From: Bacteroidota bacterium
GTDB taxonomy: Bacteria > Bacteroidota > Bacteroidia > Bacteroidales > VadinHA17
Length of the DNA stretch: 6,291 nucleotides
Direction: 5' to 3'
NCBI GenBank assembly: GCA_006227095.1
Contig: SBFZ01000217.1
Location: 1 to 6,291 of the forward strand
Below are positions 1 through 5,117 of this stretch, one piece after another. Each line of letters begins with the position of its first letter. Within the stretch, counting starts at the first letter, position 1. The position numbers and the translations under genes were made by a program. The notes below the pieces were generated by a model. That model saw only the letters and a list, made by a program, of their open reading frames with translations. It did not search any database and was not told where the DNA came from.

Positions 1-239
1 GCGAATGCACTGCCGGCAACTGCCGTCAGCACCACCGAGTGCAGGAAGATGGCGGGCTGTGTAACCCTTGTCTGCCTCAGCTCCTCATCAGTGCCGGAAA
101 ACATGGTGTCAGTTATACGGAAGCCAAGCAATGCATTGGCCTTTTCAAACATATCGCGCGCCACCGGGTAGTTCTCATAGAGATCCTTTCCCATGCCCGG
201 GTACTGCGCACCCTGCCCGGGGAATACAAAAGCCTTCAT
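1..239 (-). CDS. fabD: Malonyl-CoA:ACP transacylase, N-terminal part (runs off the window)
   Basis: FabD moves the malonyl group from malonyl-CoA to acyl carrier protein in the cytoplasm, supplying the chain extender for type II fatty acid synthesis. Only the first 79 codons are here. The start reads MKAFVFPGQGAQYPGMGKDL, which carries the GQGAQ motif (residues 9-13) diagnostic of the acyltransferase family. A second family signature, TQPAIFLHSVV, lies at residues 60-70. The catalytic GHSxG serine would lie beyond the window edge, so intactness cannot be judged. The ATG is the only sensible start, because GQGAQ normally sits about ten residues in. It follows folE by 32 bp on the same strand with no terminator seen between, so it may be the third gene of the pterin transcript. 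No Shine-Dalgarno sequence is visible; the leader is A/T-rich, as is usual in Bacteroidota. Family assignment is very secure. Confidence 0.93.
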   Translation of the reverse strand, partial: MKAFVFPGQGAQYPGMGKDLYENYPVARDMFEKANALLGFRITDTMFSGTDEELRQTRVTQPAIFLHSVVLTAVAGSAF

Positions 240-271
240 ATTGTAATAAGATGTTGTGTTTATAATTATTA

Positions 272-907
272 TCAGTGCAGCCTGCTGGCAATAAGATGCA
301 TAAACTCCTCACGGGTGTTAAGGTTCGAGAGGAAGCAGCCTGTGAACGCAGAAGTGGTGGTGACAGAGTTCTGCTTCTGTACACCCCTGATCTGCATGCA
401 CATATGCTGTGCCTCAATGACCACAGCCACTCCCAGGGGCTTGAGGTTTTCCTGTATGCAGTTTCGTATCTGGGTGGTGAGTCTCTCCTGTACCTGCAGC
501 CTGGCGGCATATGTTTCCACCACCCTGGCAATCTTGCTCAGGCCGGTGATATAACCGTCAGGGATGTATGCGACGTGAGCCTTGCCGTGGAAGGGGAGCA
601 TATGATGCTCACACATCGAATAGATGTCGATATCCTTCACAATCACCATCTGCCTGTATTCCTCCCTGAACATCGCGCTGCGAAGTATCTCCTCCGGATC
701 TGACTGGTAGCCCCGCGTAAGGAAACTTAGCGCTTTGGCAACCCTCTCCGGGGTCTTTAGCAATCCCTCCCTCTCGGGATCTTCTCCAAGGAGTTTAAGT
801 ATCTTGTAGTAATACCCTGATATCTCTTCAATGGCTTCAGGATTCCATTTTTCAATTTTGTTGTAGCCGTCTGACAGCTTGCCGCTGCCGTCATTGAGTT
901 TTTCCAT
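272..907 (-). CDS. folE: GTP cyclohydrolase I
   Basis: FolE converts GTP to 7,8-dihydroneopterin triphosphate plus formate, the entry step for tetrahydrofolate, biopterin-type pterins and the queuosine precursor. The 211-residue product matches the usual length of the unfused bacterial enzyme. The core motif [20 protein letters not shown] covers residues 99-118. Predicted zinc ligands are C99, H102 and C170; the spacing of 3 and 71 residues equals that of C110, H113 and C181 in the E. coli enzyme. H101 corresponds to the catalytic histidine. The C-terminal segment [19 protein letters not shown] (residues 172-190) is also typical. Residues 1-25 form a poorly conserved N-terminal extension, as is common. 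The gene begins 2 bp after the stop of the PTPS-family gene, so the two are almost certainly cotranscribed and translationally close. The alternative type IB enzyme (FolE2) is excluded by these motifs. Confidence 0.97.
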   Translation of the reverse strand: MEKLNDGSGKLSDGYNKIEKWNPEAIEEISGYYYKILKLLGEDPEREGLLKTPERVAKALSFLTRGYQSDPEEILRSAMFREEYRQMVIVKDIDIYSMCEHHMLPFHGKAHVAYIPDGYITGLSKIARVVETYAARLQVQERLTTQIRNCIQENLKPLGVAVVIEAQHMCMQIRGVQKQNSVTTTSAFTGCFLSNLNTREEFMHLIASRLH

Positions 908-909
908 GG

Positions 910-1320
910 TTATCCGTAAAATTCAACATAATTGTTTTCTGTCTCCTCAATCCTGACACAGTGAAGGGTTGCCCCCTCGGCAGCCAGCGGTGCTTCCAGT
1001 TCACCCCATATGGCCATCGCCAGGTTCTCCGTTGTGGCCACCCTGCCCATCATGAAGTCGGTCTCAAGGTTCATGTTCCTATGGTCAAGCTTGACCACCA
1101 CCCGTTCGGTCATTATCTCCTTGAGCCTGGTGGCATTCATGAAGTAACCGGTCTCAGGGTCAGCCTCACCCCTGACAGTCACCTTGAGAACATAGTTATG
1201 ACCGTGCCACATGGGGTTGGAGCACTTGCCGTAGATCCTCATGTTCTCCTCATCGCTGAGGTCAGGACGGAACATCCGGTGTGCCGCACTGAACCGCTCC
1301 CTTCTCGTCAGGTAGATCAT
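910..1320 (-). CDS. 6-pyruvoyl-tetrahydropterin synthase family protein (PTPS-II-like active site)
   Basis: Members of this family act on dihydroneopterin triphosphate, the FolE product. Eukaryotic PTPS makes 6-pyruvoyl-tetrahydropterin, QueD makes 6-carboxytetrahydropterin, and PTPS-III makes a folate precursor. The 136-residue protein has zinc ligands H14 (FSAAHR), H39 and H41 (HGH), a catalytic cysteine C33, the D79-H80 pair in LDHRNMN, and E126 in EETENN near the C-terminus. The C33 to D79 spacing (46) equals that of C42 to D88 in mammalian PTPS. The cysteine motif is CSNPMWHGH, that is CxxxxxHGH, the spacing of the biopterin-type enzyme, rather than the CxxxHGH of QueD. Automated annotation would probably say QueD, so I leave the symbol empty. 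It is the first gene of the unit with folE (2 bp gap), and no queC, queE or queF is in view. Family is certain; the exact product is inference. Confidence 0.9.
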   Translation of the reverse strand: MIYLTRRERFSAAHRMFRPDLSDEENMRIYGKCSNPMWHGHNYVLKVTVRGEADPETGYFMNATRLKEIMTERVVVKLDHRNMNLETDFMMGRVATTENLAMAIWGELEAPLAAEGATLHCVRIEETENNYVEFYG

Positions 1321-1364
1321 ATGTGCTGTAATAAATGGTTGACCTTTTAGAGGACTATTTTGTT

Positions 1365-1372
1365 CAAAAATA
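1365..1372 (-). promoter_or_regulatory. Candidate -7 element for the PTPS-folE-fabD unit
   Basis: On the minus strand this reads TATTTTTG, an exact match to the Bacteroidota -7 consensus TAnnTTTG. It lies 44 bp upstream of the PTPS ATG, which would give a leader of roughly 35-40 nt. No good TTTG -33 element is found 19-21 bp further upstream, so confidence is moderate. It lies in the 83 bp divergent gap shared with mqnB. Confidence 0.5.
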
Positions 1373-1373
1373 A

Positions 1374-1381
1374 TATATTTA
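1374..1381 (+). promoter_or_regulatory. Weak candidate -7 element for mqnB
   Basis: TATATTTA matches the TAnnTTTG consensus except at the last base and lies 22 bp before the GTG start of mqnB. No TTTG lies at the right distance upstream (the one at 1359-1362 is only 11 bp away). It directly abuts the minus-strand element, so the two divergent promoters, if real, would occupy nearly the same DNA and could exclude one another. Low confidence in a run of A/T-rich sequence. Confidence 0.22.
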
Positions 1382-1403
1382 TCACTCTTAACGGTTACAG
1401 CCG

Positions 1404-2102
1404 GTGAATAAAGAGTACCCTGAAATCCTCATTGCCGTAGCCCATCCCTCGGAGGAAGGGGCTGTCAGGCAGGCTGCAGCCATCGCCGGCTGCAGGTGTG
1501 ACATAATTGTCACCGGGGTGGGAGGGGCTGCCATGTCATGGGCACTGCAGAAGAGACTCAACCCCGGGGTAATCCACCAGCGTCTTATGCCCGGAAGCAT
1601 GCCTGCGCTGGTGGTAGGTGCCGGTATAGCGGGGAGCTACAAGGCTGACCTGCCCGTGGGAACGGTTGTGACAACAGGGTCTGATTGTTTTGCTGACATG
1701 GGTGTGGATGACAATGGCAGTTTCAAATCGCTTTTCCATGCAGGTCTCTCTGATCCTGACATCGCCCCCTTCACTGATGGACGTATCCTGTGCAAGGGGA
1801 AATGGTATGAGCTTGCCGCCGGTATGCTTCCCGAAGCAACAGGGGCCACTGTAAACATGAGCTCCGGTTCACAGGCTGTAATTGACCGTATCCGTGAAAT
1901 CTGGAACCCTGATATCGAGACGATGGAGGGTGCATGGCTTGCATACAACTGCGCCATGGCCGGAGTCCCCTGGATAGCCGTCAGGGCTGTTTCGAACATG
2001 GTAGAGCCGCGAAACCTGAAAAACTGGGATATACCCCTCGCCCTGCGCAACCTTGAGGAAAAAATGACCCGTCTTCTTGAACTGATTGCAAAAGAGGTAT
2101 AA
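1404..2102 (+). CDS. mqnB: Futalosine hydrolase
   Basis: MqnB cleaves the glycosidic bond of futalosine to give hypoxanthine (dehypoxanthinyl futalosine is the other product), an early step of the futalosine route to menaquinone in the cytoplasm. The 232-residue protein belongs to the purine nucleoside phosphorylase / MTA-SAH nucleosidase superfamily. GAGIAGSY at residues 72-79 is the nucleosidase glycine loop. ETMEGA at 172-177 carries the M-E pair that contacts the ribose. RAVSNMVEPRN at 194-204 has Asn198 where MTA/SAH nucleosidase has its catalytic Asp, which together with the EPRN tail fits the futalosine branch. The start is GTG: an in-frame TAA lies 15 bp upstream at 1389, and the next in-frame ATG falls after the conserved N-terminal strand, so GTG is the only reasonable choice. 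mqnD follows after 79 bp on the same strand, which supports the assignment. Confidence 0.9.
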   Translation: MNKEYPEILIAVAHPSEEGAVRQAAAIAGCRCDIIVTGVGGAAMSWALQKRLNPGVIHQRLMPGSMPALVVGAGIAGSYKADLPVGTVVTTGSDCFADMGVDDNGSFKSLFHAGLSDPDIAPFTDGRILCKGKWYELAAGMLPEATGATVNMSSGSQAVIDRIREIWNPDIETMEGAWLAYNCAMAGVPWIAVRAVSNMVEPRNLKNWDIPLALRNLEEKMTRLLELIAKEV

Positions 2103-2181
2103 TACTGAAAATATTGATCCTCTTGTAAGGAAGGCATAAGACAGAAACTATAAAACTGATTTCCGAACAGAATTACTTAAA

Positions 2182-3012
2182 ATGAAACTTACGCTTGGTT
2201 TTTCCCCCTGTCCGAATGACACATTCATTTTTGAGGCCATGGTGCATGGCCGGATTGATACCGAGGGGCTTGAATTCGACTGGTTTCTGGCCGACGTGGA
2301 AGAACTCAACCACAGGGCTATTGAGGGTAGTGTTGATATCACAAAGATGAGTTTTCATGCCTATGCCCGTGCCGCCAACGGTTACCTGATCCTTGATTCG
2401 GGCAGTGCACTGGGAAGAAACAACGGCCCCCTGGTGGTAAGCAAAAGGAAGATATGGCCTGATGAGCTGGATAATGCCATCATTGCGATTCCCGGCCGGT
2501 ATACCACGGCAAACCTGTGTTTCAGCATATTCTGGCCGGATGCCACGCTGAAACGGGAGTATCTCTTCTCGGATATCCCTGAAGCTGTTCTGTCAGGAGA
2601 GGCTGACGCCGGGCTTATAATACACGAGACCCGCTTCACTTACAGGAAGATGGGGCTCCAGCTGGTTGCCGATACGGGTGCCATGTGGGAGGAGATGACC
2701 GGACTGCCGTTGCCTCTCGGGTGCATTGCGGTAAACCGCAGTCTTGACCAGGAGACGGCACTCAAGGTTAACAGGGCCATACGGCGAAGCATTGAATACG
2801 CCCTCTCGAGTCCGCAGGAATCGGTTGACTTCATCAGGAAGCATGCCCGTGAGACGGATGCGGAAGTTACCCGTGAGCACATTAAGTTATATGTCAATGA
2901 TTTCAGCCTCTCGCTTGGAGAGGAGGGACACAGAGCCATTGAGAAGCTCTTTTCAACAGCCCGGGAAAAGGGAGTGACTGACCCTCTTCCCGACAGGATA
3001 TTTCTGTTCTGA
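2182..3012 (+). CDS. mqnD: 1,4-dihydroxy-6-naphthoate synthase
   Basis: MqnD converts cyclic dehypoxanthinyl futalosine to 1,4-dihydroxy-6-naphthoate, the ring that is later prenylated and methylated to menaquinone. The 276-residue protein has the periplasmic-binding-protein-like fold of the MqnA/MqnD family. It opens with LTLGFSPCPNDTFIF (residues 3-17) and has the SVDITKMSFHAY segment at 50-61. GRNNGPLV is at 78-85 and GRYTTANL at 105-112. GLIIHETRFTY at 144-154 contains H148, which corresponds to the catalytic histidine described for the Thermus enzyme (H145). Length and motifs are those of MqnD rather than MqnA. No Shine-Dalgarno sequence is seen, only the A/T-rich stretch usual in this phylum. 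The 79 bp after mqnB contains no clear promoter or terminator, so cotranscription is likely. MqnA, MqnC and MqnE are not in the window. Confidence 0.94.
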   Translation: MKLTLGFSPCPNDTFIFEAMVHGRIDTEGLEFDWFLADVEELNHRAIEGSVDITKMSFHAYARAANGYLILDSGSALGRNNGPLVVSKRKIWPDELDNAIIAIPGRYTTANLCFSIFWPDATLKREYLFSDIPEAVLSGEADAGLIIHETRFTYRKMGLQLVADTGAMWEEMTGLPLPLGCIAVNRSLDQETALKVNRAIRRSIEYALSSPQESVDFIRKHARETDAEVTREHIKLYVNDFSLSLGEEGHRAIEKLFSTAREKGVTDPLPDRIFLF

Positions 3013-3015
3013 CAG

Positions 3016-3036
3016 GGCGGGATATCCTGCCATTTT
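3016..3036 (+). terminator. Weak rho-independent terminator after mqnD
   Basis: GGCGGG (3016-3021), loop ATAT and CCTGCC (3026-3031) form a 6 bp stem with one G-T pair, followed by A and four Ts. It starts 3 bp after the mqnD stop codon. The short U tract suggests incomplete termination, so some readthrough into sodB is possible. Confidence 0.5.
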
Positions 3037-3038
3037 AG

Positions 3039-3046
3039 TATCTTTA
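3039..3046 (+). promoter_or_regulatory. Candidate -7 element for the superoxide dismutase gene
   Basis: TATCTTTA differs from TAnnTTTG only in the last base. It sits directly after the mqnD terminator and 29 bp before the SOD start codon, which would give a leader of about 20-25 nt. No matching TTTG -33 element is seen. Confidence 0.35.
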
Positions 3047-3075
3047 CAGGTAATTCGAACAAAACTGACCATGTT

Positions 3076-3669
3076 ATGAAATACGAACTCCCCCCACTTC
3101 ATTATGCCGCAGGTGACCTTACACCCCACCTGAGCCCGGAGACACTTGAGTTTCATCACGGCAAGCATCATCTTGCATATGTGAATAACCTCAATAACCT
3201 CCTTCCGGGTTCAGCCTTTGAGGAGGCCACCCTGGAAACAATGATCCGGAAGGCCGATGGTGGCATCTTCAACAATGCCGCTCAGGTCTGGAATCATACT
3301 TTCTATTTTGCAACATTCTCACCGTCAGGCAAGAGAACTCCTTCCGGGACGGTGGCTAAAGCCATTGATGCCGAGTATGGCTCATTTGAAGGTTTCAGGG
3401 AGGCATTTACCAAGGCTGCCACAACCCTCTTTGGCTCAGGATGGGCCTGGCTCTGCATGAAACCTGACGGCCGGCTCACCATCACCCAGGAATCAAATGC
3501 CGGCAATCCCCTGAGGGCAGGATTGATACCGCTGCTTACCTGTGATGTATGGGAGCATGCCTACTATATTGATTACAGAAACAGGCGCCCTGACTATATC
3601 AAAGCCTTCTGGGAACTTCTCGACTGGAAGGTCATTGGTGACCGATATGATGAAGCGCTTAAGAAATAA
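3076..3669 (+). CDS. sodB: Superoxide dismutase, iron type (or cambialistic)
   Basis: This enzyme dismutates superoxide to oxygen and hydrogen peroxide in the cytoplasm. The 197-residue protein has all four metal ligands of the Fe/Mn family: H27 (in FHHGKHHLAYV), H74 (VWNHTFYF), D157 and H161 (DVWEHAYY), each offset by one from E. coli SodB. The outer-sphere glutamine is Q70 in AAQVWNH, the Fe-SOD position; the Mn-type alternative near residue 142 is Ala in SNAGNPL. That argues for iron, although some Bacteroidales enzymes with this pattern also work with manganese. No signal peptide is present. The ATG at 3076 gives the standard MKYELPPLHY start; an ATG 5 bp upstream is out of frame. It has its own candidate promoter and a strong terminator and so appears monocistronic. 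It indicates exposure to oxygen in an otherwise menaquinone-based organism. Confidence 0.96.
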   Translation: MKYELPPLHYAAGDLTPHLSPETLEFHHGKHHLAYVNNLNNLLPGSAFEEATLETMIRKADGGIFNNAAQVWNHTFYFATFSPSGKRTPSGTVAKAIDAEYGSFEGFREAFTKAATTLFGSGWAWLCMKPDGRLTITQESNAGNPLRAGLIPLLTCDVWEHAYYIDYRNRRPDYIKAFWELLDWKVIGDRYDEALKK

Positions 3670-3677
3670 CAGTTATG

Positions 3678-3705
3678 GCAGCCCCGGCAAGGGGCTGCTT
3701 TTTTT
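3678..3705 (+). terminator. Strong rho-independent terminator of sodB
   Basis: GCAGCCCC (3678-3685), loop GGCAA and GGGGCTGC (3691-3698) form a perfect 8 bp GC-rich stem followed directly by seven Ts. It begins 8 bp after the sodB stop. This is the clearest transcription terminator in the window and isolates sodB from the downstream nitroreductase. Confidence 0.93.
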
Positions 3706-3708
3706 CCC

Positions 3709-3716
3709 TATCTTTG
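3709..3716 (+). promoter_or_regulatory. -7 promoter element of the nitroreductase gene
   Basis: TATCTTTG is an exact match to the Bacteroidota -7 consensus TAnnTTTG. It lies 3 bp after the sodB terminator's T run and 15 bp before the ATG at 3732, so the transcript leader would be only about 10 nt. The -33 region falls inside the terminator stem and has no TTTG. The position decides the nitroreductase start: the upstream ATG at 3675 would not be transcribed from here. Confidence 0.6.
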
Positions 3717-3731
3717 CCGAAAATTCCGACT

Positions 3732-4304
3732 ATGAATCTTCACGAACTGATTGAAAAGACACGCACTTACCGGCGTTTTGACGGCCAGCACAATGTCACC
3801 CCCGACACCCTGGCCTCACTCGTTGACCTTGCGCGCCTTTCAGCCTCCGGGGCCAACCGTCAGCCCCTTAAATATATCCTTGTCACTGACCCTGCACAGC
3901 GCGAGGCTGTCTATCCATGCCTGGCATGGGCCGGATACCTGATAACCTGGGAAGGACCTGAACCTGCAGAGAGACCCACATCATATATAGTAATCCTTGG
4001 CGACAAGGAGATCTCAGAATCGTTTGGCGTTGATCATGGCATAGCAGCCCAGAGCATAATGCTGGGAGCAACGGAGGCAGGCCTCGGCGGATGTATCATT
4101 GCCTCCATCAAGAAGGAAAGGCTTAGGACAACCCTTGACATTCCAAAACAGTACGAGATCCTCCTGGTTCTTGCAATTGGCAAACCGGTGGAACAGGTGC
4201 TCATTGAGCCCATCAGCAATAACGACGTGAAATACTGGAGAGATGAGAAAAGCGTTCACCATGTACCAAAGAGGACGCTTGATGAGATCATCATTGGCAG
4301 GTAA
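3732..4304 (+). CDS. Nitroreductase family flavoprotein
   Basis: The product belongs to the FMN-dependent nitroreductase fold family, usually homodimers that use NAD(P)H to reduce nitro compounds, quinones or flavins in the cytoplasm. The natural substrate here cannot be read from sequence. From the ATG at 3732 the protein has 190 residues. R11-T-Y-R-R15-F near the N-terminus and SGANRQPLKY at 39-48 form the FMN phosphate and isoalloxazine contacts. A helix and glycine turn GIAAQSIMLGATEAGLGGC is at 103-121, and the strand LLVLAIGKP at 144-152 is typical. The tail YWRDEKSVHHVPKR (168-181) marks a widely spread but poorly characterised subgroup. A longer frame opens at an ATG at 3675, but that ATG precedes the sodB terminator and would add 19 residues unlike the family. 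The 3' end overlaps the next gene by 23 bp, which suggests coupled translation. Confidence 0.9.
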   Translation: MNLHELIEKTRTYRRFDGQHNVTPDTLASLVDLARLSASGANRQPLKYILVTDPAQREAVYPCLAWAGYLITWEGPEPAERPTSYIVILGDKEISESFGVDHGIAAQSIMLGATEAGLGGCIIASIKKERLRTTLDIPKQYEILLVLAIGKPVEQVLIEPISNNDVKYWRDEKSVHHVPKRTLDEIIIGR

Positions 4305-5013
4305 GCCGGCACTGACAATCCTGCTCATCATTATCCTCTTTTTTACCTTCATTCCGGGTGCATCTGCCCAGCAGCAAGACCCGGTGCTCTTCCATGGAAT
4401 CATCCTTGATGCCTCTACCCGGCAGCCTCTCCCTGATGCCCACTATGTGGTAAAGGGCGGCACAGCCGGCGCTGCTGACAGCAGGGGAATGTTCTCAGTG
4501 TATGCCTGGCGAAATGACACCATCACCTTCAGCTGTATCGGATACCGGCATTTCAGTATGACGGTCCATGATACGCTGCGGGCAAGGGAGTATACCGCAG
4601 GTATATACCTCACCACTGATACCACCCTCATACCTGCTGTAGTCGTCATACCCCGGCTCGGCAACATCAGAGCTGAGATTATGGCTGACAGGCCGGTTCA
4701 GAACCAGGAGATAATCAATGCCACAAACAACCTTCGGATGGCAGTATACCAGGGACTGACCAATCCGCCGGAACTGGGAGACCCGGCCACAAACTATGAA
4801 TTACTGAGGCAAAAGATGAGGATGGAGGCCTATGAAAAGGGCCAGATCCCTTCAAGCCAGATGATCGGACTGAGCCCCCTTACACTTATACCTATAATTT
4901 ACCTGCTGGTAAACGGGCCGCCACAAATACCTGATCCACCGGCTCCCCATATATCTGCCCGCGATATGGATTATCTCAGGCATGTGAATGATTCGTTGTT
5001 AATCAGGCAATAG
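4282..5013 (+). CDS. Secreted protein with carboxypeptidase-regulatory-like domain, C-terminal half unknown
   Basis: I do not recognise a specific function. From the ATG at 4282 the protein has 243 residues. Residues 1-29 look like a signal peptide: a basic start, a hydrophobic run at 11-24 (LTILLIIILFFTFI) and an ASA cleavage site before QQQ. Residues 36-110 resemble the beta-sandwich CarboxypepD_reg-like domain (HGIILDASTRQPLPDAHYVV, then DSRGMFSV and FSCIGYRHF), common in exported Bacteroidota proteins. The rest (about 120-243) has no motif I know; it contains a hydrophobic stretch at 195-210 (IGLSPLTLIPIIYLLV), so it may touch a membrane. It is far too short for a TonB-dependent receptor. 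Frames open earlier at 4243 and 4261, but 4282 places the signal peptide at the N-terminus and has AGAGG seven bases upstream. It overlaps the nitroreductase by 23 bp and ends inside a heptad-repeat array that supplies its TAG stop. Confidence 0.8.
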   Translation: MRSSLAGKPALTILLIIILFFTFIPGASAQQQDPVLFHGIILDASTRQPLPDAHYVVKGGTAGAADSRGMFSVYAWRNDTITFSCIGYRHFSMTVHDTLRAREYTAGIYLTTDTTLIPAVVVIPRLGNIRAEIMADRPVQNQEIINATNNLRMAVYQGLTNPPELGDPATNYELLRQKMRMEAYEKGQIPSSQMIGLSPLTLIPIIYLLVNGPPQIPDPPAPHISARDMDYLRHVNDSLLIRQ

Positions 5014-5114
5014 GCAGTAGGCATTAGGCAATAGTGTTGACATGATTCATTCAGAAACTGCAGTGAAGGCATTTTTTCCACTATTGCCGACTGCCGGCTG
5101 TGGACTGTCGACTG
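5004..5114. repeat. Two facing arrays of 7-bp tandem repeats (imperfect inverted repeat)
   Basis: On the plus strand four 7-base units start at 5008: CAATAGG, CAGTAGG, CATTAGG, CAATAGT(G), ending at 5036. On the minus strand, reading from 5114 to 5079, five units follow: CAGTCGA, CAGTCCA, CAGCCGG, CAGTCGG, CAATAGT(G). Both arrays share the form CARTMGG and both end in the same CAATAGTG facing the centre, so GGCAATAGTG (5027-5036) and CACTATTGCC (5079-5088) are an exact 10 bp inverted repeat around 42 bp of unique DNA (5037-5078). The element fills almost all of the 104 bp between the convergent secreted-protein and proline dehydrogenase genes. It resembles in style the short tandemly repeated heptamers known from cyanobacteria. 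It could also act as a bidirectional transcription barrier, although no T run follows either arm in the canonical way. Function unknown. Confidence 0.85.
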
Positions 5115-5117
5115 GAA

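Noticed and set aside
39..703. Long open frames on the plus strand opposite fabD and folE
   Set aside because: They lie antisense to two genes with unmistakable family motifs, have no motifs of their own and show unnatural composition (rich in Cys, His and Ser).
1404..2102. MTA/SAH nucleosidase or purine nucleoside phosphorylase as the identity of mqnB
   Set aside because: Same superfamily, but the RAVSNMVEPRN motif and the adjacent mqnD favour futalosine hydrolase.
2103..2181. A separate promoter for mqnD in the 79 bp gap after mqnB
   Set aside because: No TAnnTTTG match is present, and no terminator separates the two genes.
3675..3731. Upstream extension of the nitroreductase from an ATG at 3675
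   Set aside because: This ATG precedes the sodB terminator stem and the -7 element, and the extra 19 residues have no family equivalent. The start at 3732 is preferred.
4243..4281. Upstream extension of the secreted protein from ATGs at 4243 or 4261
   Set aside because: It would put extra charged residues before a normal signal peptide and increase the overlap with the nitroreductase. The ATG at 4282 gives a canonical n-region and has an AGAGG sequence before it.
4282..5013. TonB-dependent receptor (SusC-like) or a true carboxypeptidase
   Set aside because: The regulatory-like domain occurs in both, but the protein has 243 residues and lacks a plug, a beta-barrel or any peptidase motif.
5004..5114. 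CRISPR array or insertion-sequence ends at the heptad repeats
   Set aside because: Units are 7 bp with no spacers, there is no transposase or target duplication, and the centre is only 42 bp.
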